DNA of 64,000 nucleotides from JAQTRU01 sp041645555 (GTDB taxonomy: Bacteria > Patescibacteriota > Patescibacteriia > Patescibacteriales > JAQTRU01): the NCBI GenBank assembly GCA_041645555.1, contig JBAZPX010000004.1, forward strand, positions 19,605 through 83,604. Reading direction: 5' to 3'. Within the stretch, counting starts at the first letter, position 1; every line of letters starts with the position of its first letter. The position numbers were made by a program, and so were the translations under genes. Under the pieces are notes generated by a model that was not told the origin of the DNA, made no database searches, and saw only the letters and a list, made by a program, of their open reading frames with translations. This document shows, one piece after another, positions 17,414-25,462 of this stretch.

Positions 17414-17869
17414 TTAATTTCTCTTTTTATAAAAAATTAAGGCTAGTCCCAAAACTCCGCCCACTATCATCGCATCTGCAATATTAAAGACCGTAAAATA
17501 TTTCAGGTCTAAATAATCAACCACAAATCCATACCTTAAACGATCTAGCATATTACTTATAGCACCAAATATAATAAATGTCAAGAGGGCGACCTTACCC
17601 CACTCCTGCCTTTGCCCTAAAAACAGCAGTTCATACAGCAAAAAAATGATTATCAGGATAATCAGAATATTCAAAAAAATTCCGGAAAGGGGCAGGGAAA
17701 AGGCGATATTATAATTAGGGATAAAATTAAATTTAAAAAAATCTCCGGCAATTGAAATAGATTTATCAAAATAACCGCCATAAGCTAAAAATTTAAAAAA
17801 CCGGTCTAAGATAACAAAAAACATGGCCAATAAAATCCAGGAAGCCATGTTTTTTTTGTATTTTAACAT
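17414..17869 (-). CDS. lspA: lipoprotein signal peptidase (signal peptidase II)
   Basis: About 151 residues from the likely start MLKYKKN. Four membrane helices are visible. The catalytic aspartates lie in NMLDRLRYGFVVDYLDL and FNIADAMI, matching the conserved NxxDR...VDF and FNxAD motifs of LspA. It cleaves prolipoproteins at the lipobox Cys, and clients in this window include the products of 2458, 7460 and 10720. Start choice: the frame is open upstream to 17917 but would overlap the preceding gene by 37 bp. Confidence 0.93.
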   Translation of the reverse strand: MLKYKKNMASWILLAMFFVILDRFFKFLAYGGYFDKSISIAGDFFKFNFIPNYNIAFSLPLSGIFLNILIILIIIFLLYELLFLGQRQEWGKVALLTFIIFGAISNMLDRLRYGFVVDYLDLKYFTVFNIADAMIVGGVLGLALIFYKKRN

Positions 17870-17880
17870 AAAAGCAAAAT

Positions 17881-18282
17881 TTAACTGTTTTGCAGTTTGG
17901 TTTTGCATTCCACGCAAGCGCTCGCTACCGGCCGGGCCAGCATTCTCTTTTTGCCAATCGGATTTTTACAATACTTGCAGATGCCGTAAGTGCCTTTTTC
18001 TATTCTGTCTAAGGAATTTTCAATATCGCGCAAAGTATTTTCCAAAACTTTTTCCGTGGCTAAATTAGTGGTATATTCACCGATTTCCTGCGCGTTCTCA
18101 TCCGGTTTTTCGCCGTAATCGGGAAATAAGGCTTTATGCTCATCTTTATCATGCTTATCTTTGCCGGTTATATCTCCCAAATCCTCTAATATCTGCCTTT
18201 TTCTGGTTAGCAAATCCTTTCTTATCCCCTCAAGGGTCTTTTTATCTATGTCATTATCTCCTTGTTTTTTCACCGCTGTCAT
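17881..18282 (-). CDS. TraR/DksA-type zinc-finger protein
   Basis: A 133-residue protein: a helical coiled-coil-like N-terminal half (DLLTRKRQILEDLGD, TEKVLENTLRDIENSLDRIEKGTYGIC) and one C4 zinc finger, CKYC-x17-CVEC. Family members enter the RNA polymerase secondary channel and modulate initiation. The acidic coiled-coil tip expected of true DksA is not clear, so a general TraR/DksA-like call is safer. It is followed 11 bp later by lspA, a pairing seen in many bacteria. Confidence 0.85.
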   Translation of the reverse strand: MTAVKKQGDNDIDKKTLEGIRKDLLTRKRQILEDLGDITGKDKHDKDEHKALFPDYGEKPDENAQEIGEYTTNLATEKVLENTLRDIENSLDRIEKGTYGICKYCKNPIGKKRMLARPVASACVECKTKLQNS

Positions 18283-18479
18283 ATGTTTGCTTTCGGTTCG
18301 ACTGCTCTAGTCTTGAACCGCTCTAAATTAAAATAAAAACCAATAATATATTGGTCAATTTGACTAACTCCAGTATACCTCAAATCCAATTTTTTGGCAA
18401 GGGTTTTTGCCAAAATAAACTCCGCCCAAGTTTCCTGTAGAAGCAAGACTTTATACGGGATGGACGGGACTTAAAAAAC

Positions 18480-19181
18480 CTATTTTGGCAATTTTGAAAA
18501 GAGGGGCCGGTACATATCCTCTTGAATATCAATATGCAGTTCCTGGCGGTTAATTTTATCGCAAAATTCAATCGGCGCCTTTTCAATAATTGCCAAGGGT
18601 TGCTGTTCGTCCCCTTCGCCCATTACGAAAACGGCAGCCGTGGCCAGACTGTCAGCGACATCGGTGCGGGAAAATTTAAATTTTCTCCCGAAAATATCAG
18701 GTGTGCCGCGATAGTCTTTAATTCCGCGGAAACCAGCATATCCAAGAGCCACTCCGGTTACACCAGCCCGGAGAGGTATCGTGCGGCTGTCGGTAATAAG
18801 AACGCCTAGTTGCTTAACGCCGTATTCTTTCTGCAATTTTTTGCGCAAAAGACGGGCGGTATTAAAACTGTCTTTTGGCAAAAGTATGAGTTTGCCCTTG
18901 GCGTTAGATTCGTCAATTCCGGCCGAAGCCATTACCATGCCGTCTTTAATAGTAAGCCAAACATACTTAGTCGGTATGGCCAGCTCGCTTTCGGCGCGAA
19001 TCAACTTTTCTTTAGTCTTATTATTTTTTACGACAGCCGTTCGTTTTTCTGCCAAAGCGACAATCTTAGAGGTAACAACAACCACGGACCGCTCCGGAAG
19101 CTTCTTAAAATAAAGCATGATGAAAGTAAAGAGGCCCTCGCCTTCTTGAAAGACACGAGTTTTAATCGGTTTGATAATCAT
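18480..19181 (-). CDS. CofE-like (F420-0:gamma-glutamyl ligase family) protein
   Basis: A 233-residue protein with the family's core: SVVVVTSKIVALAEKR, GVLITDSRTIPLRAGVTGVALGYAGFRGIKDYRG and ADSLATAAVFVMGEGDEQQPLAII. True CofE adds glutamate to coenzyme F420. No other F420 gene is nearby, and small-genome Patescibacteria are not known for F420 synthesis, so the substrate may be another carboxylate or amine. Its start overlaps the end of the upstream transporter gene by 4 bp, so the two are translationally coupled. Confidence 0.8.
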   Translation of the reverse strand: MIIKPIKTRVFQEGEGLFTFIMLYFKKLPERSVVVVTSKIVALAEKRTAVVKNNKTKEKLIRAESELAIPTKYVWLTIKDGMVMASAGIDESNAKGKLILLPKDSFNTARLLRKKLQKEYGVKQLGVLITDSRTIPLRAGVTGVALGYAGFRGIKDYRGTPDIFGRKFKFSRTDVADSLATAAVFVMGEGDEQQPLAIIEKAPIEFCDKINRQELHIDIQEDMYRPLFSKLPK

Positions 19182-19849
19182 ATTTTGTTGGTTAATAGCG
19201 CATGATTTTCTTTATTATGTTCTTGAAGCAAATAAATACCAATATAGCAAAGCGGGGTATAGAGCGCGCCCATCGCTACTTTATAAAGCCACCAGGAGAT
19301 AATTATACTGATGAGAGTACGGGTTGAGTACACGCCCGCGAACGCTATGACCATAAAGACTGTCGCATCAAGCAGCTGCGACCAAAGATTGGATAGAAGC
19401 GAGCGCAGCCAGAAATATTTTATTTTTAATTTCTCGCGAAAAAAGAAAAAAGAAAAAACGTCCTGATACCCAGCGATTAGAAACGCCGCGAGCGAAGCAA
19501 TGGCCATGCGCACCGAGACGCCAAAAATCTGATTATACCCCTGCCTTGCCCATTCGCCGTCAGCCGACCAGGGCAGAGCCAGCGACAGAAACGAATAGGC
19601 GATGAACAACGCCGTGCTGATAAACCCGATCTTAACAAATAATTTTGCCGCGGGCCGGCCGTAAACTTCCCCGATAACATCGGTCATAAGAAACACAACC
19701 GGAAAAGAAAATACCGCGACCGACAGATGGGAGCCGAAGATAAACGGCATTATCTTTAGCCCGAGAGTGTTCGCCGCGAAAAGCGAAGTTAAATATATAG
19801 CCAGCGCAATTAGTAATTTTTTGAAAGAATGTTCAGTAAGTTGAATCAT
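19178..19849 (-). CDS. queuosine precursor transporter, YhhQ/VUT family
   Basis: A 223-residue membrane protein with about six helices and the family motif VFLMTDVIGEVYGRPAAK in the second to third helix region. YhhQ-type proteins import preQ0 or preQ1 for queuosine in tRNA. Notably tRNA-Asp (GTC), a queuosine-modified type of tRNA, is encoded just upstream on the same strand. A terminator-like hairpin with a possible competing fold sits between that tRNA and this gene (19887-19934). Confidence 0.88.
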   Translation of the reverse strand: MIQLTEHSFKKLLIALAIYLTSLFAANTLGLKIMPFIFGSHLSVAVFSFPVVFLMTDVIGEVYGRPAAKLFVKIGFISTALFIAYSFLSLALPWSADGEWARQGYNQIFGVSVRMAIASLAAFLIAGYQDVFSFFFFREKLKIKYFWLRSLLSNLWSQLLDATVFMVIAFAGVYSTRTLISIIISWWLYKVAMGALYTPLCYIGIYLLQEHNKENHALLTNKI

Positions 19850-19886
19850 AACTATAATTTTTTAAGTTAATAAGACAAACAAAAAA

Positions 19887-19934
19887 CCGCCCGATAGGGC
19901 GGGAGCAAATATAAAAATCAACTCTTGCCCTACC
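19887..19934 (-). promoter_or_regulatory. terminator with a possible antiterminator upstream of the transporter gene
   Basis: On the minus strand the stem CCGCCC/GGGCGG with TTTTTTG is a sound intrinsic terminator (19881-19902) placed before the ATG at 19849. About 25 nt earlier GGTAGGGC can pair with GCCCTA of the terminator, a mutually exclusive fold. The terminator may simply end the tRNA-Asp transcript. Confidence 0.5.
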
Positions 19935-20107
19935 GGTTGAGAAAGACCTTGTAAATAAAACCAGACCAGGTTTTTATTAAATGATTGTAAAGCATAAAAG
20001 TTGAATCACATAAAAAATTTTAGCATGTTTATAATAACCCTGCTTTCGTTCGTCTTTGCGGACTGTGTCCGCCGTAGTCGATCCCGCTTGAGCGGGAGAG
20101 GCGAAGG

Positions 20108-20181
20108 CGGAGCGGACGGGACTCGGACCCGCGACCTCCTGCGTGACAGGCAGGCGTTCTAACCAACTGAACTACCGCTCC
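20108..20181 (-). tRNA. tRNA-Asp (anticodon GTC)
   Basis: Acceptor GGAGCGG pairs with CCGCTCC. The anticodon stem CCTGC/GCAGG has loop CTGTCAC, giving GTC. The T-loop is TCCGAGT and the discriminator G is as expected for tRNA-Asp. CCA is not encoded. Two GC-rich palindromes (GCGGAC-N3-GTCCGC and TCCCGC-N4-GCGGGA) follow its 3' end at about 20065-20100. Confidence 0.96.
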
Positions 20182-20312
20182 AAAATAAAAATAGTTTTTC
20201 AACTATTAAAAATCCTTAGCTAAACAATAACAAAAAATAAGGTAATAGTCAATATAAGCCAATATAAAAAATCCCGCCAGAATTCAGCGGGATTTCAAAA
20301 GACTCTTTTTTA

Positions 20313-20663
20313 CTAATTTGGGATCATGAACTTGCCACAACGGCACTTTACTAATTTCCTCTCTCCCATGCCATCAATATCAACGGTGATTGTGGGATTC
20401 GGAGAATGTCCACAATACCAGCATTGGCCGTCGTAATCTCTGGCATAAGACAGGCCGCAAAATTCTGAATAGCTTATTCTTGGTTTCTCCGGCGCTTTTG
20501 GCTTTGCTGGTTCCTTTTTCCGGAAAAAGGAAAGCGGAATCGGCGTGGTTGAACCGATTGGAAAAAATTTTTCGCCGCACACATAGCCGAAACGGCGGCC
20601 ACCGTCTTTTGGCATCTTACCATTGTGCGTAATTACTATGATCTGCGCTCCAGCGTCTGACAT
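20313..20663 (-). CDS. small cysteine-rich protein, likely zinc-binding
   Basis: A 116-residue soluble protein. The C-terminal half carries CGLSYARDYDGQCWYCGH and LVKCRCGKF, five to six Cys that could hold one zinc ribbon. The first half has ITHNGKMPKDGGRRFGYVCG, a compact beta-rich stretch, and a Lys/Pro linker. No family is recognised. A run of eight to nine G stands at the position of a ribosome site. It reads toward tRNA-Asp and is divergent from rpsO. Confidence 0.5.
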   Translation of the reverse strand: MSDAGAQIIVITHNGKMPKDGGRRFGYVCGEKFFPIGSTTPIPLSFFRKKEPAKPKAPEKPRISYSEFCGLSYARDYDGQCWYCGHSPNPTITVDIDGMGERKLVKCRCGKFMIPN

Positions 20664-20864
20664 GCTACCCCCCCCCTGTTTAAGAGAAAAATGAACAATT
20701 TTTCTTTACCTTAAACCATTATTTTTAAAATGTCAACTGAAAAATAATTTTCCCTTGACCTTTCTTCTGGATTATGTTAATTTTATAATATTCTAATAAC
20801 TTAATATCTAATGACCTTTTCTTGGATATGGCTTGGCGCCCATTTCTCGGATAAGGCAAAAACT

Positions 20865-21254
20865 ATGCTTACCAGAAAAGACAAGCAAAAAATCATCGCT
20901 AAATTCAGAACCCATGATAATGACACGGGTTCGCCCCAGGTCCAGATTGCAATTTTAACTGAAGAAATTAAGCAACTGACCGAACATTTAAAAAACCATA
21001 AGCATGACCATTCTTCCCGGCGCGGACTTTTAAAGAAGGTCGGGGAAAGAAGAAGATTATTAAAATATCTGCAGAAGGAAGATGAAAAATCTTTTAAGGA
21101 TTTAACAGGCCGGCTTAAATTAAAAATCGCCAAAAGAATGCAGGAAGAGGAAGACGAAAGAATAAGGATAGAAGAAGAACTGAATAAAAAAGATGAAATA
21201 AAAGTAGAGGAAGAAGAAGCGGTTGAGCCGGCTAAAGAAGACGAAGAAGAATAA
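20865..21254 (+). CDS. rpsO: 30S ribosomal protein S15 with acidic C-terminal extension
   Basis: 129 residues from the ATG that starts MLTRKDKQ; upstream in-frame codons back to 20811 are not conserved. Residues 1 to about 89 are S15: THDNDTGSPQVQIAILTEEIKQLTEHLKNHKHDHSSRRGLL and RRRLLKYL. The last 40 residues are an acidic helical tail (EEEDERIRIEEELN, ending KEDEEE) not present in usual 89-residue S15. S15 binds the three-way junction of 16S rRNA and often represses its own mRNA. rpsO-pnp is a classic operon, interrupted here by the NYN gene. Confidence 0.95.
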   Translation: MLTRKDKQKIIAKFRTHDNDTGSPQVQIAILTEEIKQLTEHLKNHKHDHSSRRGLLKKVGERRRLLKYLQKEDEKSFKDLTGRLKLKIAKRMQEEEDERIRIEEELNKKDEIKVEEEEAVEPAKEDEEE

Positions 21255-21332
21255 TTCTAGGAAATCCCGTTTTTTCAGATTATTAACCTAATATCTAATA
21301 AGAAGTTACACGGTTCGCCAAATTTTAATTCC

Positions 21333-21426
21333 CACAAATCAACAAATCTTTTCACAAATTTACAAATACGCTATAAAACGTTTCTACAAAAATTTGTAAA
21401 TTTGTAATAAATTCGTAATTTGTAAA
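21333..21426. repeat. hairpin repeat family, copy B
   Basis: A copy of the AT-rich palindromic repeat (arms CACAAATCAACAAAT and ATTCGTAATTTGTA, centre CTATAAAACGTTT). It ends 2 bp before the start codon of the NYN gene. Confidence 0.8.
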
Positions 21427-21428
21427 GT

Positions 21429-21923
21429 ATGATAAAGCATGAAGAACAGCGGGTGGGTGTTTTTGTTGATGTGTCCAACATGTACCATTCCGCCAAGAAT
21501 CTTTACAGTAAGAAAGTTAATTTCAAAGAAATCCTGAAAGATGCGGTGGCCGGGCGGAAACTAATCCGGGCTACCGCTTATGTTATAAAAACGGAAAGTG
21601 AGGAAGAATTGCACTTTTTTGAGGCCTTAAGCCAGCAGGGCTTTGAAGTCAGGATGAAAGACTTGCAGATTTTTGCCGGGGGCATAAAAAAAGCGGACTG
21701 GGACGTAGGCATAGCGGTTGACGCCATAAAGTTAGGAGATAAGCTTGACGTCATAATTTTAGTTTCAGGAGACGGCGATTATTTGCCCTTAATGAGTTAT
21801 CTGCAAAATACCAAGGGGTGCCTGGTGGAAGTAATGGCTTTCCGGCAGACCGCCTCTTCAAAATTAATAGAAGAGTCAGACGATTTCACAAATTTAAGCG
21901 ATAATAGAAAATATCTAAGATAA
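21429..21923 (+). CDS. NYN-domain (LabA/DUF88-type) predicted RNase
   Basis: A 164-residue protein of the LabA/DUF88 NYN family, a PIN-like fold. Acidic site residues are visible in VGVFVDVSNMYHSAK (about 9-23), KADWDVGIAVDAIKL and VILVSGDGDYLPLMSYL. Such proteins are predicted metal-dependent RNases. The gene lies between rpsO and pnp, is bracketed by two copies of the same palindromic repeat, and lacks a good ribosome site because the repeat runs up to its ATG. A link with PNPase in RNA decay is plausible but inferred. Confidence 0.85.
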   Translation: MIKHEEQRVGVFVDVSNMYHSAKNLYSKKVNFKEILKDAVAGRKLIRATAYVIKTESEEELHFFEALSQQGFEVRMKDLQIFAGGIKKADWDVGIAVDAIKLGDKLDVIILVSGDGDYLPLMSYLQNTKGCLVEVMAFRQTASSKLIEESDDFTNLSDNRKYLR

Positions 21924-21929
21924 TAACTC

Positions 21930-22021
21930 CTACAAATTACGAATTTATTACGAATTTACAAATATAATATAAAACGTTTTAATGAAAATTCGTAAATTTG
22001 TATAAGATTTGTAATTCGTAG
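21930..22021. repeat. hairpin repeat family, copy C
   Basis: A copy with arms TACAAATTACGAATTTATTA and its near-complement around TAATATAAAACGTTTT. It starts 7 bp after the NYN gene stop. Confidence 0.8.
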
Positions 22022-22059
22022 ATAATAAATTACTAATTAACTAATTACTAACTTACCTT

Positions 22060-22115
22060 GGCCGTTAGATAGATAGCGCTGTGAGTGCTCCTCATAGTTC
22101 TGTAATCTAGCGGTC
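22060..22115 (+). promoter_or_regulatory. long leader hairpin upstream of pnp
   Basis: GGCCGTTAGAT pairs with ATCTAGCGGTC (11 bp, two wobbles), with further pairing inside (AGCGCT/AGTGCT, GTGAG/CTCAT), 12 bp before the pnp ATG. In enterobacteria a pnp leader hairpin is cut by RNase III and lets PNPase repress itself. The same use here is inference. Confidence 0.55.
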
Positions 22116-22127
22116 AGGACTAAAAAA

Positions 22128-24407
22128 ATGAAACAAGAAGAACAAGTTTTTGAAACGAAGTGGCTTGACCGCCCACTCACTATTAAAACGGGCAAATTAG
22201 CTAAACAGGCAGATGCCGCCGTTACCGTCCAGTACGGGGAAACGGTAGTTATGGCTACGGTCGTGGAATCAAAAGGAGAAAGAGAGGGAATTGATTATTT
22301 CCCTTTGATGGTCGATTTTGAAGAACGGCTTTATGCCGCCGGAATTATTAAGGGTTCGCGCTGGATAAAAAGAGAAGGCCGGCCTTCGGATGAGGCGGTT
22401 TTAACCGGCCGGATGATAGACCGGGCAATCCGGCCTCTTTTTAACGAAGCGTCCCGAAAAGACGTCCAGGTTATTATTACGGTCCTGTCCGTTGACCAGG
22501 AAAACGATTATGATATCGCTTCTTTAGTCGCCGCTTCCGCGGCCCTGTCTATTGCCGGCGTTAATTGGAACGGTCCGATTGCCGGTATAAGGGTCGGCCG
22601 TCTTGAGGGCAAATTTATTTTTAATCCGACCTATGAAGAAAGAATAAAAAGCGACCTTGATTTAATCGTGGCCGGAACAGAGAAAAAAGTAATAATGCTA
22701 GAAGCCGGAGCGAGCGAAGTAAAAGAAGAAGAAATAGAAAAAGCTATTATGGCCGGGCAGAAGAATCTTCAGGAAGCGATAAAGTTAATTAAAAAAATGG
22801 TTAGCGCAGTTAAGCCAGAAGCAAAAATAGCCAAAAATAAATTAAAAAGCCAGGAAGAGATAGAAGCGGAAAAAGAAAAAGAAAAACTATTCACGGAAAC
22901 GAAAAAATGGCTTAAAGAAAATATCGCTCCGATTCTTTTTGATAAAACTTATTATACTAAAGGAGAGAGAAAAGCAGCTGTCAAAGCGATTGAGGAAAAA
23001 CTGGACGAATATCTTTTCTCGTCCGGCATCGGACGCGACCGCCGGCAGGAAATAATTAAAAAACTGGTTTCTCCGGCAGTTGAAGCTGAGGTCACAACGG
23101 CAATTTTAGAAAATAAAAAACGAGTTGACGGAAGGAAACTTGATGAAATAAGACCTTTGACGGCCGAAGCCGGGATCCTCCCGCGCAATCACGGTTCCGG
23201 ACTCTTTTCCCGCGGCGAAACCCAGATTATGTCTATTGTCACTTTGGGCGCGCCCGGATTAGAGCAGTCTTTAGAAGGCCTTGAAGGCAACAGTAAAAAA
23301 AGATTCATGCACCATTATAATTTTCCGCCCTATAGCGTCGGTGAAGTAAGCCCCTTGAGAGGAGCGGGCCGAAGAGAAATCGGGCATGGCGCTTTGGCGG
23401 AAAAAGCTTTAATGACTCTTATCCCAGCTAAAGAAGATTTTCCCTATACGATCAGATTGGTGAGCGAAACCCTTGGTTCAAACGGATCTTCTTCTATGGG
23501 CTCAACTTGCGCCTCCAGCTTAGCCATGATGGACGCCGGCGTGCCAATTAAAAAAGCCGTAGCCGGAATTGCTATGGGCCTGGCTTCTAACGCCGACATG
23601 AGCCAATGGGAAATATTAACCGACATCCAGGATTTAGAAGACGGTAAAGGCGGCATGGACTTTAAAGTCGCCGGGACTCGAGACGGTTTAACCGCCATTC
23701 AGCTTGATACTAAAACCGACGGTCTGTCTGAAGAAATAATTAAAAAAACTTTAAAGCAGGGAAGGATAGCTTTAGATAAAGTTTTGGCAGTTATGGAAAA
23801 AGAGATTAAGGAACCGCGGCCGGAACTGTCTAAATACGCTCCCCGCATTATTTCTTTCCGCATTGATCCGGAGAAAATCGGTTCAGTTATCGGTCCGGGC
23901 GGAAAAATTATTAATAAAATAATCGCGGAAACGGAAGTAACGATTGATATCGAAGACGACGGCTTAGTGATGATTTGCGGCCTTAACCCGGAAAAATGCC
24001 AGGAAGCGGCTAAGCAGGTAAAAGACATAGTCCGGGAATTCGCGGCCGGAGAAATCTTTACCGGCAAAGTTGTCCGGATGCTTGATTTCGGAGCCTTCAT
24101 TGAATTAGTCCCGGGCCATGACGGCATGGCGCACGTGAGCGAACTGGCGCCTTACCGCATCGGCAAGCCAAGCGATTTCTTAAAAGTCGGGGATACAGTC
24201 ACGGTTAAAATTAAAGAGATAGACGAGCAGGGCCGGGTTAACTTAACTTTGAAAGGTTTGCCGGAAAACGAGCATCTCTGGAAAGACGGTAAAGGTAAAT
24301 CTGAAGGCAACGGATTCGGGGGCGGCGATGGAAGGCCAAGATTCGGAGGCGGAGGCGGACGAGACAAATTCTCCGGACGCGGAGGCGGAGGCGGACGAAG
24401 GTTCTAA
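22128..24407 (+). CDS. pnp: polyribonucleotide nucleotidyltransferase (PNPase) with Gly/Arg-rich tail
   Basis: A 759-residue protein: two RNase PH domains (about 10-145 and 330-550; second-core motifs LPRNHGSGLFSRGETQ and GSNGSSSMGSTCASSLA), the helical linker (about 150-320), a KH domain with IGSVIGPGGKIINKI, an S1 domain (GKVVRMLDFGAFIELVPGHDGMAHVSEL) and a 40-residue Gly/Arg tail ending GGGGGRRF. It degrades RNA 3' to 5' using phosphate. Full length and all domains present. The RGG-like tail probably adds RNA affinity. A leader hairpin and a downstream terminator bound the unit. Confidence 0.97.
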   Translation: MKQEEQVFETKWLDRPLTIKTGKLAKQADAAVTVQYGETVVMATVVESKGEREGIDYFPLMVDFEERLYAAGIIKGSRWIKREGRPSDEAVLTGRMIDRAIRPLFNEASRKDVQVIITVLSVDQENDYDIASLVAASAALSIAGVNWNGPIAGIRVGRLEGKFIFNPTYEERIKSDLDLIVAGTEKKVIMLEAGASEVKEEEIEKAIMAGQKNLQEAIKLIKKMVSAVKPEAKIAKNKLKSQEEIEAEKEKEKLFTETKKWLKENIAPILFDKTYYTKGERKAAVKAIEEKLDEYLFSSGIGRDRRQEIIKKLVSPAVEAEVTTAILENKKRVDGRKLDEIRPLTAEAGILPRNHGSGLFSRGETQIMSIVTLGAPGLEQSLEGLEGNSKKRFMHHYNFPPYSVGEVSPLRGAGRREIGHGALAEKALMTLIPAKEDFPYTIRLVSETLGSNGSSSMGSTCASSLAMMDAGVPIKKAVAGIAMGLASNADMSQWEILTDIQDLEDGKGGMDFKVAGTRDGLTAIQLDTKTDGLSEEIIKKTLKQGRIALDKVLAVMEKEIKEPRPELSKYAPRIISFRIDPEKIGSVIGPGGKIINKIIAETEVTIDIEDDGLVMICGLNPEKCQEAAKQVKDIVREFAAGEIFTGKVVRMLDFGAFIELVPGHDGMAHVSELAPYRIGKPSDFLKVGDTVTVKIKEIDEQGRVNLTLKGLPENEHLWKDGKGKSEGNGFGGGDGRPRFGGGGGRDKFSGRGGGGGRRF

Positions 24408-24454
24408 ATAACAAAATAATATAAAAATAAAATAATAAAATAAAATTTGTATAA

Positions 24455-24487
24455 ACGTAGGGGCAGCACAATATGCTGCCCCTACGT
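24455..24487. terminator. palindromic terminator after pnp
   Basis: A perfect 14-bp stem starting ACGTAGGGGCAGCA with a 5-nt loop, then TGTTTTT on the plus strand. Palindromes of this GTAGGGGC type are common dispersed elements in environmental genomes. Confidence 0.7.
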
Positions 24488-24528
24488 GTTTTTATACTAT
24501 TTTGTTATTCTCTATTTTATCTCCTTAC

Positions 24529-24557
24529 TTGACATAATGTTTAAAGTATGATATGAT
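24529..24557 (+). promoter_or_regulatory. near-consensus sigma-70 promoter (copy 1)
   Basis: TTGACA, a 17-bp spacer and TATGAT. A 39-bp stretch around it (24528-24566) is identical to 26469-26507, in front of the paralogous phosphatase gene. Confidence 0.85.
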
Positions 24558-24628
24558 TAAATATTAATTGTACATTACATTTCATAACAATTTTTTATAG
24601 CACAACAATTTTTCTGATGAGGTGTGAG

Positions 24629-24853
24629 ATGAAAGACTGGCGAGACGTACTGCTCCTAATTTTAGTCGTTTTTGTCATCGCCTCAACTGTGATGACTGTC
24701 TTTGGATTGTATTTGCCGATGTATTTGCCTCATTTAACTATGGCGAAAACATTCCCCATCATAGCAAAATTTTCCCAGATATGGAGCTTCGGATTTATGC
24801 TTATGGGGGTCATCCGTCTTATACATTACTTAAGTACAAAAATGAAGGAGTAA
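24629..24853 (+). CDS. small two-helix membrane protein
   Basis: 74 residues from the ATG after GAGGTG (start MKDWRDVLL). Two membrane helices, about 6-30 and 38-64, with Pro-rich turns (LYLPMYLPHL) and a basic end (STKMKE). It is the first gene of a two-gene unit with the inactive phosphatase paralogue 45 bp downstream. No family is recognised. It may anchor or partner its neighbour, which is inference. Confidence 0.55.
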   Translation: MKDWRDVLLLILVVFVIASTVMTVFGLYLPMYLPHLTMAKTFPIIAKFSQIWSFGFMLMGVIRLIHYLSTKMKE

Positions 24854-24898
24854 AACTGTAAACTGCTGATAATCCGTTGGAAAACCAAGGAGGAGAAC

Positions 24899-25363
24899 GT
24901 GAAAAAGAGACTGCAAATCCGCATGCAAACCGACAACAACAGCGTTCGGGCCAGCCAGGCCGGTATTAACCGCTATTATGAGGGAAAATACCTTATTTCC
25001 GATATTACTTCGATAACCGACGTCTTCTGCGGCTCCACCATCGCCAGTCTTCAAACGACTTTGGCCGCCTGTTGTGCAAATGGCATGAAGCTCCCCTTGC
25101 ACGAAACCGACCTCAGCAGCCTCGGAACAACCGAGGAAATGCCCGCGGCCGATCTCGTCCAGGCGGCTATCCGAGATGCTTTCACCAAAATCAAGAACGG
25201 CGGTCACGGTCTTATCTTCTGCGACCTCCGGACCATTCAGGTGATTATTTCCTCGTTCGGCCTTAATATTATCGACACTCATCCCAGACCCTGCGAAGGT
25301 TTCATGTTCGAGCAGGACGACCAGGACGAAATCACCGTCCCCGGAATCCTCCGGATACTTTAA
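24899..25363 (+). CDS. degenerate histidine-phosphatase-fold protein (likely inactive paralogue)
   Basis: 154 residues, GTG start with GGAGGAG eight bases before. It aligns along its length with the 26611 protein (shared MKKRLQIR, ASQAG, TDVFCGS, ACCANG, HGLIF, EQDD, GIL). Catalytic positions are changed: the RH of the RHG-like motif is RMQ, the S-x-x-x-R segment reads STIASLQTT without Arg, and the second His (FHHSP in the paralogue) is FCDLR. A 29-residue helical stretch is also missing. This suggests a pseudo-enzyme with a binding or regulatory role. Its coding stays open and well translated, so it is not a simple pseudogene. Confidence 0.65.
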   Translation: MKKRLQIRMQTDNNSVRASQAGINRYYEGKYLISDITSITDVFCGSTIASLQTTLAACCANGMKLPLHETDLSSLGTTEEMPAADLVQAAIRDAFTKIKNGGHGLIFCDLRTIQVIISSFGLNIIDTHPRPCEGFMFEQDDQDEITVPGILRIL

Positions 25364-25394
25364 CTCCACTACCCATCAAACAGATCATGGGCAT

Positions 25395-25440
25395 GGACCG
25401 AAGTTGAAAAGCGAGAAACTTTGCTTTTCAACTTCGGTCC
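25395..25440 (+). terminator. strong rho-independent terminator
   Basis: A perfect 18-bp stem beginning GGACCGAAGTTG, a 10-nt loop, and TTTTTT. Confidence 0.92.
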
Positions 25441-25462
25441 TTTTTTATATTATTTTATTATT

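Noticed and set aside
18480..19181. Coenzyme F420 pathway
   Set aside because: Only a CofE-like protein is present and no other F420 gene is in the window, so I keep the family name without claiming the pathway.
24899..25363. Calling the first phosphatase paralogue a pseudogene
   Set aside because: The frame is intact, with a good ribosome site, promoter and terminator; only catalytic residues are lost, so a pseudo-enzyme is more likely.
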